DNA from: Bacillus multifaciens
Lineage (GTDB): Bacteria > Bacillota > Bacilli > Bacillales > Bacillaceae_G
Assembly (NCBI RefSeq): GCF_030756675.1
Contig: NZ_JAVBXD010000004.1
Span: 124,001-188,000, forward strand
Reading direction: 5' to 3'
DNA length: 64,000 bases
A program made the translations under genes and the position numbers. Each line of letters begins with the position of its first letter. Position 1 is the stretch's first letter. The notes beneath the pieces were generated by a model that made no database searches, had not been told where the DNA came from, and saw only the letters and a program-made list of their open reading frames with translations. This document shows positions 18,487 through 25,866 of the stretch, one piece after another.

Positions 18487-18520
18487 AAAAAAAGATTTTT
18501 TTATACGAAAACATATCTTT
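18487..18520 (-). promoter_or_regulatory. Candidate ComK box upstream of ssbB
   Basis: On the minus strand AAAG-ATATG-TTTT, 8 bases, AAAA-TCTTT-TTTT. This is two AAAA-N5-TTTT dyads with an 8-bp spacer and one mismatch, ending 6 bp before the -35 box, the known ComK arrangement. AT-richness lowers the weight, but the location before a competence gene raises it. Confidence 0.55.
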
Positions 18521-18535
18521 ATCTCTATAAAATTC

Positions 18536-18574
18536 CAAAAAGAAATCCTGCATGATACAAACATGCAGGATTTC
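18536..18574 (-). terminator. Terminator of the Bax-inhibitor-like gene
   Basis: Perfect 13-bp stem GAAATCCTGCATG / CATGCAGGATTTC followed by a U run on the minus strand, seven bases after the stop codon. Confidence 0.85.
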
Positions 18575-18580
18575 AGTTCG

Positions 18581-19312
18581 TTAATCATTTTTTACAAAAT
18601 AAGAAACGAAGCGTAAAATTTCTAGGTATAACCAAACTAAAGTCATCATTAAGCCCATCGCACCGTACCACTCCATATATTTTGGAGCGCCGCCGCGTGC
18701 ACCGCCTTCAATGAAATCAAAGTCTAACATTAAGTTTAATGCAGCAACAACAATTACGACTGCGCTGACAATCATACCAATTGTTCCACCTTGATGTAAA
18801 AATGGCACTGGTACGCCAAATAGTTGTAAAACTAAAACGATTAAATACATAATCGCAATTCCAAACGTCGCTGCCATTACACCCGTACGAAACTTATCTG
18901 TCACCTTCACAACACGCGTTGCATATAACACTAACATTGCTAGTAAAATAGAAACTGTTAATAATACTGCGTGTAAAATAATATAATCACCAAACTTCAT
19001 TGTATATACAGCAGAAATACTTCCTAATACAATCCCTTCGACTGCTGCATAAATCGGTGCTGTAATCGGTGAAATACGCGGTACGAATATCGATACAAAT
19101 GCAATAACTGCCGCAATAATTAAAGCACCAATTAACACTGGCATTTGCATTTTATTTTGTATCATCTGCATATATGCGTACACAGACGTTCCCAATAACA
19201 ATATGAGCATAATAAATGTTTTGGCAACTGCACCACCGACTGTCATCGCTGAAGTACTTACGCCTTCTTTACGAAACGCATCTTTCTTTAACATTGGATT
19301 AGATGTGCGCAT
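18581..19312 (-). CDS. Bax inhibitor-1/YccA-like membrane protein
   Basis: The 243-aa product has about seven hydrophobic segments after a soluble start (MRTSNPMLKKDAFRKEG), for example TFIMLILLLGTSVYAYM and IIVAALNLMLDFDFIEGG-like loops. The LNLMLDFDFIE and MEWYGAMGLMMTLVWLYLEILR motifs are typical of the bacterial BaxI_1/YccA family. Members are integral membrane proteins of the calcium-leak fold; function in Bacillus is not established. It has its own terminator. Confidence 0.88.
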   Translation of the reverse strand: MRTSNPMLKKDAFRKEGVSTSAMTVGGAVAKTFIMLILLLGTSVYAYMQMIQNKMQMPVLIGALIIAAVIAFVSIFVPRISPITAPIYAAVEGIVLGSISAVYTMKFGDYIILHAVLLTVSILLAMLVLYATRVVKVTDKFRTGVMAATFGIAIMYLIVLVLQLFGVPVPFLHQGGTIGMIVSAVVIVVAALNLMLDFDFIEGGARGGAPKYMEWYGAMGLMMTLVWLYLEILRFVSYFVKND

Positions 19313-19387
19313 GATTTCCCTCCTAAAATAGATTCTACTAATAGTGTAAAGATTTTTCCTTTACATTTCAACATATGCAGCTTGTTT

Positions 19388-21280
19388 TTACTTTAACCCC
19401 TCTACAATGTCAGATAATTCACTCCAACGCTCCATTGTTTGTTCTAACTCTTCTTCTGTTTGCTGCTGCTCATCAGAGAGTTGTTGTGCTTTCGTATAAT
19501 CAGCACCGACTTTTTCTAATTCTTCTGTAATACTTTCAATTTTCGCTTCTAATTCTGCAATCTTATCTTCAATCGTCTCCCATTCACGTTGTTCATTATA
19601 GGAAAGCTTACGTTTCCTTTGTTGTTTTGGAGCTTCTTCTACTTTCTTTTCTTTCTGCACTTCTGCTTTTAATACTGCTTCTTGTGCTTTTTTCTCATCT
19701 AAATAATCACTATAGCTACCAAAGAAGATGCGAACGTTTCCGTTCCCTTCAAATACAAACAGTTCTTCTGCAATTTTATCAAGGAAGTATCGATCATGCG
19801 ATACAGTAAGAACGACACCAGGAAACTCTTCTAAATAATCTTCAAGCACTGTTAATGTCTGCGTGTCTAAATCGTTAGTCGGCTCATCTAAAAGCAAAAC
19901 ATTCGGTTCTCCCATTAAAATACGCAATAAATATAGTCTTCTTCTTTCACCACCTGATAATTTACTAAGTGGTGTACCATGTGTATGCAGCTCGAATAAG
20001 AAACGTTCTAACATTTGCGAAGCACTAATCGTTTTTCCATCTGTCGTATGAATCACTTCAGCTGCTTCTTTAATATACTCAATCATCCGCTGATTTAAAT
20101 TCATATCTTCATTTTCTTGCGTATAATATGCGATTTTTACCGTTTGTCCAACTTCAATCTCACCGCTGTCCGGTGTAATTTTACCAGCAAGCATGTTTAA
20201 TAGAGAAGATTTCCCACTGCCATTCGCACCGATAATCCCAATGCGATCTCCCGGTTTCACAATATACCCAAAATTACGGAGAACAGTTTTATCACCGAAT
20301 GTTTTTGTCACATCTTTTAATTCCAGTACTTTCTTTCCTAACCTGCTGCCTCCAAGAGCAATATCAACGCTTTGTTTTGCACTTGGACCTTCTTGCTTTT
20401 GCAATTCATCAAAGCGCTGAATACGTGCCTTTTGCTTCGTAGAACGCGCCTTTGCACCGCGGCGTATCCATGCAAGCTCGCGGCGATATAAGTTTTGACG
20501 CTTTGCTTCTTGCGCTATTTCTTGTTCTTCTCGAAGTGCTTTCGCTTCTAAAAAAGCACCGTAGTTCCCTTCATAGCTATATAACTTGCCATTATCTAAT
20601 TCAAAAATACGATTCGTTACACGATTTAGAAAATAACGATCATGCGTAACAAGCAAAACAGAACCTGTATAACGTGATAAATATTCTTCTAGCCATTCTA
20701 CTGTTTCATGGTCGAGATGGTTTGTCGGCTCGTCTAAAATTAATAAATCTGGTGTTTGAATGAAACATTGCGCCATCGCAATGCGTTTCTTTTGTCCGCC
20801 CGATAAATTTCCTACTTCCGCAGAGAAGTCAGTAATACCAAGCTTTGTTAATAATGATTTTGCATTTGCATTCGCTTCCCAAGCATTCATTGCATCCATG
20901 CGCTGCTGCACTGCAAATAATGATTCCTGTGCTTTCTCACTTGTTGGATTTTTTTCTAAGTTCAATAATGTTTGTTCATACTCACGAAGAAGACGAATTA
21001 GCGGTGTATCACCATGAAACACCTGCTCAAGTACAGTTAAATTTTCTTTAAAATCTGGTTGCTGTGATAAATAACTAATCGTATATCCACGTGTATGCGT
21101 CATTTCCCCTGTATCTGGAATTTCTGCGCCTGCAATAATTTTTAATAACGTTGATTTACCAGTTCCATTCACACCGATAATACCAGCGCGCTGCCCTTCG
21201 GCAATACTAAAAGATAGACCATTAAATAGTGGTTTATCCCCATATGATTTCGATACATTTTCGACTGTTAACATTCTCAT
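19388..21280 (-). CDS. ABC-F family ATPase, Uup/YfmR-like
   Basis: A 630-aa soluble protein with two ABC domains: Walker A GVNGTGKST and GANGSGKSS, signatures LSGGQKKR and LSGGERRR, Walker B LLILDEPTNHLD and LLLDEPTNDLD. A charged coiled coil fills the last ~90 residues. Length and coiled coil match Uup/YfmR, ribosome-associated factors acting on stalled or structured translation. The start ATGAGAATG overlaps the stop of the HD gene as ATGA, indicating translational coupling; the five-codon upstream start is less likely. Confidence 0.92.
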   Translation of the reverse strand: MRMLTVENVSKSYGDKPLFNGLSFSIAEGQRAGIIGVNGTGKSTLLKIIAGAEIPDTGEMTHTRGYTISYLSQQPDFKENLTVLEQVFHGDTPLIRLLREYEQTLLNLEKNPTSEKAQESLFAVQQRMDAMNAWEANANAKSLLTKLGITDFSAEVGNLSGGQKKRIAMAQCFIQTPDLLILDEPTNHLDHETVEWLEEYLSRYTGSVLLVTHDRYFLNRVTNRIFELDNGKLYSYEGNYGAFLEAKALREEQEIAQEAKRQNLYRRELAWIRRGAKARSTKQKARIQRFDELQKQEGPSAKQSVDIALGGSRLGKKVLELKDVTKTFGDKTVLRNFGYIVKPGDRIGIIGANGSGKSSLLNMLAGKITPDSGEIEVGQTVKIAYYTQENEDMNLNQRMIEYIKEAAEVIHTTDGKTISASQMLERFLFELHTHGTPLSKLSGGERRRLYLLRILMGEPNVLLLDEPTNDLDTQTLTVLEDYLEEFPGVVLTVSHDRYFLDKIAEELFVFEGNGNVRIFFGSYSDYLDEKKAQEAVLKAEVQKEKKVEEAPKQQRKRKLSYNEQREWETIEDKIAELEAKIESITEELEKVGADYTKAQQLSDEQQQTEEELEQTMERWSELSDIVEGLK

Positions 21281-21924
21281 ATTTGTGCATTCCACTCTTT
21301 CATAAATTGATCAATAAATTGTTCCATATAGCGATGACGCTCTTCTGCCTCTGCCTTCGCTGCAACTGTATTCATTAAATCTTTTAATTTTAACAGTTTT
21401 TCATAAAAATGATTTAGCGATGGTTCATCCTTTTTTCGATATTCTTCCTTCGTCATCGTTTCACGTGGTGGAATGTTTGGGTCATACAGTAAACGGCCCT
21501 TGGCACCTCCATAAGCAAAAGTTCGTGCAATCCCGATTGCTCCAAGTGCATCAAGGCGATCTGCATCTTGAACAATTTTTCCTTCTAACGTTGCCACAGT
21601 TCCGCCGTGTCCACCCTTATAAGACATATTTGCGATAATATGCACAATATGCCGTGCGTCTTCTTGACTAACACCTAATTGCTCAAGCCAGTCTGTCACT
21701 TTCTTCATACCAGCTTCTTCACTCTCATTTAACTTCTCATCTGCAACGTCGTGAAGTAGTGCTGCCATTTCAATAACGAAGCGATTTCCACCTTCTTTTT
21801 CAAACAATGCAATCGCTAATTTATGTACACGTTCAATATGATACCAATCGTGACCACTTGCATCTTTTTCTAATATGTTTTTAACAAATGTAATCGTTTT
21901 TTCAATTTGTTCTTGTTTATTCAT
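21277..21924 (-). CDS. HD-domain phosphohydrolase
   Basis: The 215-aa product carries the HD metal motif: H in HDWYHIERV, HD in AALLHDVADEK, and D in VQDADRLDALGAIGIAR. This is the YedJ/YpgQ group, metal-dependent pyrophospho- or phosphohydrolases of uncertain substrate. The ATG after GGGTGAAG was chosen over a GTG four codons upstream. It is first in a two-gene unit with the ABC-F gene. Confidence 0.85.
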   Translation of the reverse strand: MNKQEQIEKTITFVKNILEKDASGHDWYHIERVHKLAIALFEKEGGNRFVIEMAALLHDVADEKLNESEEAGMKKVTDWLEQLGVSQEDARHIVHIIANMSYKGGHGGTVATLEGKIVQDADRLDALGAIGIARTFAYGGAKGRLLYDPNIPPRETMTKEEYRKKDEPSLNHFYEKLLKLKDLMNTVAAKAEAEERHRYMEQFIDQFMKEWNAQI

Positions 21925-22034
21925 AATTATCTTCACCCAATTTAATATTGTAACACGCTCTCATTTATTCATCACATATTTTCTTGTCCGCCCATATTAT
22001 ATGTTGTACTAAGTATCATGAAGGAGGAAGAAAA

Positions 22035-22394
22035 ATGTTTTATAACTCGCAACAGCTTTATCCGCAGCAACCTTATTATCAACCATACCCTGAACAACAA
22101 CTATACTACCCGTACCATTATGATCCACGGTTCCCTCAAACCGGCCCTACAACGCCAACAGAACCAACTGAACAACAAATCCAACAATATGCTTCACAAT
22201 TTCAACACTTAAAACAGCCCGTATTAAACCTCGTCAAACCTTGGGTAGAATACGGTGTAAAAGAGGCAAAGCATACATCCGTACCGCACGCCATGACGGA
22301 AATTGCGGCAATCACATACTTAATTGGAAAAGGTGTCAATCCAACAGTTGCTCATTATATTGTTGAATCCTGGGAGAAGAATGAGCAGTTTTAA
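22035..22394 (+). CDS. Tyr/Pro/Gln-rich protein of unknown function
   Basis: A 119-aa product with a perfect AAGGAGG site. The N-terminal ~50 residues are rich in Y, P and Q (YPQQPYYQPYPEQQLYYPYH), while the rest is a small helical domain (VLNLVKPWVEYGVKEAKHTS, EIAAITYLIGKGVNPTVAHY). The composition recalls spore-coat or surface proteins, but I do not recognise the family. It has its own terminator. Confidence 0.7.
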   Translation: MFYNSQQLYPQQPYYQPYPEQQLYYPYHYDPRFPQTGPTTPTEPTEQQIQQYASQFQHLKQPVLNLVKPWVEYGVKEAKHTSVPHAMTEIAAITYLIGKGVNPTVAHYIVESWEKNEQF

Positions 22395-22425
22395 ATCTAT
22401 TCATTTTGCAGCACATACAAACTAT

Positions 22426-22472
22426 GAAAGTGCCAAAGGACCTTGATACAAAGGGATTTCGGCACTTTTCCC
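22426..22472 (+). terminator. Terminator of the Tyr/Pro/Gln-rich protein gene
   Basis: Stem GAAAGTGCC / GGCACTTTTC with a T run, 30 bases after the stop codon. Confidence 0.7.
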
Positions 22473-22528
22473 TTTCTATAATCTATTTTATCACAAAAAT
22501 ATTTTTGTATTATTCGTGGTCAAAATGA

Positions 22529-22669
22529 TCGAAGAAAAAAGCCTTTATATCTGCACTATGGAAGGATTATGACGAAGAACATGTCATCCATATTAGTAAA
22601 GCGTTTATTTGTCGTAAGTGTAATAAGCGTACAATTAATGAAAATAAAGAAAAAACCCTTCTCATATAA
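22529..22669 (+). pseudogene. Remnant with a CxxC motif, cut by an IS3 remnant
   Basis: An open stretch without a start codon encodes KAFISALWKDYDEEHV and CRKCNKRTINENKEK, then stops where the IS3-like remnant begins. It looks like the middle of a small gene with a zinc-ribbon-type CxxC. Family not recognised; low confidence. Confidence 0.3.
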
Positions 22670-22671
22670 TC

Positions 22672-22804
22672 TGTACCCTTTGTAAAGGACAATTTGAAAA
22701 AAAGTTATGCAACCTTAAGAAGATGATTTCTGTATTCAACAGGGGTCACCCTCTTTAAATTCCATTAATATCCAGAATGATTATAGTACGTCATATATTG
22801 CTTA
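22672..22804 (-). mobile_element. IS3-family (IS150-like) transposase tail and element end
   Basis: On the minus strand 22705-22804 reads KQYMTYYNHSGY, an in-frame TAA, WNLKRVTPVEYRNHLLKVA and stop. This is the OrfB C-terminus of IS150-type elements (YNxxRYQWNLKKMTPVEYR), with one nonsense mutation. Behind it, AATTGTCCTTTACAAAGGGTACAG resembles the terminal inverted repeat of that group. The rest of the element is gone. Confidence 0.75.
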
Positions 22805-22834
22805 AATACTTAACTTCATTCCCCACATAATTTT

Positions 22835-23083
22835 TTATAAATTGTATACAGTTCCATATGGAATCGTTGAAAAAGACATTTCATATGGAGTAATATGATG
22901 CATTGGGTAATAATACTCCATAGATGAATAGTACGGTTGTATACTTTGTTGCATTTGTTGCGCCTGTTGCTGTGCTTGTAACGCTTGTTGAACAGCTTGA
23001 ATTGTACTTTGCGCTGCACTATATGTTATACCACCATATCCAACAGGAATTCTCATTTGATTATTAAGATAAGGGTAAAACAT
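22835..23083 (-). CDS. Small Ala/Gln- and Tyr-rich protein of unknown function
   Basis: An 82-aa product, MFYPYLNNQMRIPVGYGG, with a Q/A-rich helix (AVQQALQAQQQAQQMQQS) and a Tyr/Met/Pro-rich tail. GTGAG lies upstream. Composition resembles the other Tyr/Gln-rich gene at 22035, so a spore or surface role is conceivable. Family not recognised. Confidence 0.55.
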   Translation of the reverse strand: MFYPYLNNQMRIPVGYGGITYSAAQSTIQAVQQALQAQQQAQQMQQSIQPYYSSMEYYYPMHHITPYEMSFSTIPYGTVYNL

Positions 23084-23222
23084 TATTGTTCAACTCACTT
23101 TCATAAAAAAATGACTATTGAACATATTATGAGCATTAATTTTAAAGGGTACTAGATCATTATTAACTGTGTTAGCCTAACTTTTATCAGATTTCCTCTC
23201 TTCTATTCAAAAAACGATTTTA

Positions 23223-23444
23223 TTACGCTTTGTTTAACTTCTTTAAATTAATTGCTGATTCTATCCGATAGCTCACGATGAATTCCACATTTACATTTTG
23301 CACTTGTTCCTTTGTATATTCATAAAAACCCACTGCTACACGTTTAGCGAATCTCTCTGCATATTCATCTTTTTTTACAGGAACAGAAACTATAAAACTC
23401 ATGTGTTCGTTATATACATGATATTGATAACTCGTGTTAGGCAT
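23223..23444 (-). CDS. Small protein of unknown function
   Basis: Starting at MPNTSYQYHVYNE, preceded by AAGGGAGA, gives 73 aa. It appears to be a single alpha/beta domain (MSFIVSVPVKK, then a helix AERFAKRVAVGFYEYTKEQ). It is first in no obvious operon but is followed closely by the BC1872-like and 62-aa genes on the same strand; these read as a phage- or plasmid-derived patch. Not recognised. Confidence 0.55.
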   Translation of the reverse strand: MPNTSYQYHVYNEHMSFIVSVPVKKDEYAERFAKRVAVGFYEYTKEQVQNVNVEFIVSYRIESAINLKKLNKA

Positions 23445-23479
23445 TTTCTTCTCCCTTTCTTCCAAATAAGGATTTTGTC

Positions 23480-23722
23480 TTAGTTTTTATTTTTAGCTTC
23501 AATTGCTATCAACGCTGCTTTGCAAATAGCCATTGGTGCCGTTTCCGCAAATACCACTTTTACGTCATAATCTAATTTCTTAACTATTTGCCATGCGTAT
23601 TCTATTTTTACACTGTATGAAGGAATGCCGCTTCTACGCCCTTCTCGTACAATATTGTTATCTTTAACCTCGTAGCCTAATACTTTATTAGCGATTAACT
23701 TATCAATATCTCCTTGTTTCAA
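23480..23722 (-). CDS. BC1872-like phage-associated small protein
   Basis: An 80-aa product from a TTG start that has AAAGGGGAG six bases upstream. The pattern DKLIANKVLGYEV ... PSYSVKIEYAWQIVKKL ... APMAICKAALIAIEA matches the small phage proteins called BC1872-like, common in Bacillus prophages. A longer frame from GTG at 23761 lacks a ribosome site. No other phage genes surround it, so it is probably a leftover. Confidence 0.65.
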   Translation of the reverse strand: MKQGDIDKLIANKVLGYEVKDNNIVREGRRSGIPSYSVKIEYAWQIVKKLDYDVKVVFAETAPMAICKAALIAIEAKNKN

Positions 23723-23769
23723 TTTAGTCTCCCCTTTGTCACAAGATAACACTTTTATCACAATTTTAT

Positions 23770-23958
23770 TTATTCATTTGAAAGTGGCACAGTCTCAAAA
23801 TATTTATTTATAACTCTTTTTGCAGTATCTTCACATAAGGTGATAGTATATTCTATATCATCCCTAATAAATAAATCGAGACAATAATCCGTATCTTCCA
23901 ATTCTTCTTTTGAATATTCATTTTTTAAGTATGAGAAGAATGAAACTCCCTCTGTCAT
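23770..23958 (-). CDS. Small acidic protein of unknown function
   Basis: A 62-aa product, MTEGVSFFSYLKNEY, rich in D and E, with GGTGAT before the ATG. It lies 47 bases upstream of the BC1872-like start and could be co-transcribed with it. Not recognised. Confidence 0.5.
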   Translation of the reverse strand: MTEGVSFFSYLKNEYSKEELEDTDYCLDLFIRDDIEYTITLCEDTAKRVINKYFETVPLSNE

Positions 23959-24055
23959 ATTTTATCACCATAACTCAGTAGTAAATCCTTCCTCAAAATA
24001 TATCTATTTATCTGTTATACTAAATAACGTATTTACTTCAAGGGAGGACAACATA

Positions 24056-24634
24056 ATGAAAAAGTTTTTTAAATTTGGATGTTTAGGTCTTATTGCAATC
24101 TTTGTAATCATTATCATTGCAGTAATCATAGACATGTCTAATGACGATCCAAAAGACAAATCATCTACTAAATCAAAACAAGTATCTACAACAGAACAAC
24201 CTCAAAAAGAATCTGAGAATAAAATAGATACTACTGCAAAAGAAGCTGTTAAAACAATTAACTGGGAAGATAAAATAAAAGAAGTGGCATCAAGTAATAA
24301 AAGCGCAAATGAAAAATTTGATGCAATTAGTAAGTATGCACATGATTATAAACCTACTGACGATGAAGTGGAAAGATTCGGAAATGATATCATAAAAGAA
24401 TATAAAGATAAAAATTATATTAAAGACTTATCTAATCATGAGTACATGCTTACAAATATTTTCAAATCTCAAGTAGTTGAGAAGAATGCGCAAGAAAAAG
24501 TAATACAGGATTTTGCATTCGACTTCTGGCAAAATTCAAAATATAACTATCGTGGTGTTGATAAAACAACAAGTGAAGCAACATTAGCAAACGAACGACA
24601 AATGGATAAATCATTAATTAAAATGCGTAAATAA
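24056..24634 (+). CDS. Membrane-anchored protein of unknown function
   Basis: The 192-aa product has an N-terminal anchor (FGCLGLIAIFVIIIIAVIID, residues ~7-26), then a Ser/Thr/Lys/Asp-rich stalk to residue ~60 and an extracellular helical, lysine-rich domain containing WEDKIKEVASSNKSANEKF. A Cys at residue 9 is at the membrane edge but is not a good lipobox. Similar proteins occur on Bacillus phages and plasmids; the family is not recognised. AGGGAGG precedes the ATG. Confidence 0.65.
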   Translation: MKKFFKFGCLGLIAIFVIIIIAVIIDMSNDDPKDKSSTKSKQVSTTEQPQKESENKIDTTAKEAVKTINWEDKIKEVASSNKSANEKFDAISKYAHDYKPTDDEVERFGNDIIKEYKDKNYIKDLSNHEYMLTNIFKSQVVEKNAQEKVIQDFAFDFWQNSKYNYRGVDKTTSEATLANERQMDKSLIKMRK

Positions 24635-24639
24635 AATCA

Positions 24640-24678
24640 AAACCCTGATCCTCTATTAAATAGAGGATCAGGGTTTTT
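24640..24678 (+). terminator. Strong terminator of the membrane-anchored protein gene
   Basis: Perfect stem AAACCCTGATCCTCTA / TAGAGGATCAGGGTTT with T run, just after the stop codon. Confidence 0.9.
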
Positions 24679-24723
24679 AGTTAGTTGTCGAATCCACCTT
24701 ACGTAAGACTCATTAAAATACAT

Positions 24724-24879
24724 CTAACCTCCAACACCATCTTTGTATACATAAATCCAATCCTCGTATCTGAAATGGACATTCCAAGCTCCAATATACA
24801 CTTTCCCTATAACCGGATCACCTTTTGATGCTACTTTGCGAAGGTTAATGTTTGTTCTCGATATCCAAACAACCCCTTT
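24724..24879 (-). pseudogene. C-terminal remnant of an SH3-domain protein
   Basis: An open minus-strand frame without start encodes KGVVWISRTNINLRKVASKG, DPVIGKVYIGAW and RYEDWIYVYKDGVGG before TAG. This is the pattern of a bacterial SH3 (SH3b) cell-wall-binding domain from a phage or autolysin amidase. Its 5' side is replaced by a partial copy of the dispersed repeat. Confidence 0.55.
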
Positions 24880-24972
24880 TGTTTTAAGGTAAGAAAAGGA
24901 CCTGACCGTTTCTACGCTCGGCCAGATGCTCTCATCCCCACGAAAATGAAAGAGGTTTTTTATGTCGCTTTT
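24872..24972. repeat. Dispersed bcr-like repeat, partial copy D
   Basis: Shares GACCTGACCG, GGCCAGATGCTCTC and GGTTTTTTATGTCG with copies A, B and C but lacks their left half. It ends against the DinB-like gene. Confidence 0.55.
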
Positions 24973-24975
24973 TGC

Positions 24976-25542
24976 CTATACACATACAGAATCATTCATT
25001 ACATCACCATAATATTTTTCAATAAGTTTAAAATGATGTTCTTCATGTATCGCTAAAAGTTGGATACCTTGAATTAAGTTAGGATAGTTCGCAAGCGGAT
25101 CCAAAAATATAATATGTCCTGCAATATCCTCTTCAATATTCCCAACTAACTCTCTCAATCTATTTGTCTCATTTAACAGCATTTCTATTAACTCTTCTTG
25201 ATTCAAAGTATAAATCACTTTTTTCGGCGGCACTAAAATAAAAGGCGCTTTCATCCCTTTTCCATGCTTTTCTTTATATTCAGCATATATATCATGAATT
25301 TGATTTTGAAATGGTTTCTTCCTTCTCATTTTTGCATAAGGAATTAGAACAAAAGAAAGTTTTGTCGCAACTTTGAGCATTCTTGTAATTAAATATAAAT
25401 GATATAAATGCTCTCCAATCGACCATTTCCCTACTTTTTGCTGCCATAATTGCTCATTTGAAATACCTTGTACTTGTTGAAAGAAACAATGTCGCTGCTG
25501 TTGTAAAGTTTGAAAATGATGTGATATACTTTCAGATTTCAT
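24976..25542 (-). CDS. DinB/YfiT-superfamily protein
   Basis: A 188-aa four-helix-bundle protein with the family metal-ligand pattern: GKWSIGEHLYHLYLITR (first His region) and the C-terminal LLAIHEEHHFKLIEKYY. DinB-like proteins often act as thiol-dependent (bacillithiol) transferases; the substrate here is unknown. It starts ATG after AGGGAG. Confidence 0.8.
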   Translation of the reverse strand: MKSESISHHFQTLQQQRHCFFQQVQGISNEQLWQQKVGKWSIGEHLYHLYLITRMLKVATKLSFVLIPYAKMRRKKPFQNQIHDIYAEYKEKHGKGMKAPFILVPPKKVIYTLNQEELIEMLLNETNRLRELVGNIEEDIAGHIIFLDPLANYPNLIQGIQLLAIHEEHHFKLIEKYYGDVMNDSVCV

Positions 25543-25636
25543 CTTATACTCCCTTCATTTTAACCCTAAATTTGATTCATATACATATATTGTAAAATTA
25601 TACCACGATTATTTTTTGTAAACAAAACGAGCAAAC

Positions 25637-25750
25637 ATGTTTTATAACAAACAACCAAATGCTTCTGGAAACCCCTCTTTACACGCTGAGGACCTTGGCT
25701 ATAGTCGTAAATTAGATAAAGAAGGTGACGGTATTGCCTGCGAAAAATAA
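25637..25750 (+). pseudogene. Excalibur calcium-binding domain remnant
   Basis: The 37-aa frame NKQPNASGNPSLHAEDL ... GYSRKLDKEGDGIACEK carries the excalibur motif DxDxDGxxCE in the form DKEGDGIACE. No ribosome site and no upstream part are seen, so this is the tail of a lost nuclease- or surface-type protein. Confidence 0.5.
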
Positions 25751-25825
25751 TAAACTTAATTTAAAATCATTTTTCAGCTCAATTCCATCAAATTTTTTCC
25801 ATTACATATAATATTAATGGAAAAT

Positions 25826-25866
25826 AATGAAAAACCCGATACCTTCCCGGCACCGGGTTTTTCATT
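25826..25866 (-). terminator. Terminator of the LTA synthase gene
   Basis: Perfect stem AATGAAAAACCCG / CGGGTTTTTCATT overlapping the stop codon at 25865. Confidence 0.85.

Noticed and set aside
18421-18588. 56-codon N-terminal extension of the SSB gene
   Set aside because: It covers the promoter, ComK-like box and the preceding terminator, and the family starts at MMNRV.
22661-22705. Extension of the CxxC remnant into a second Cys pair (ICTLCKG)
   Set aside because: That stretch is the terminal repeat of the IS3-like remnant, and a stop precedes it.
22816-23019. 67-codon minus-strand frame overlapping the 82-aa gene
   Set aside because: It is the out-of-frame shadow of the 82-aa gene, Arg/Asn-rich from AT-rich Gln codons, and lacks a ribosome site.
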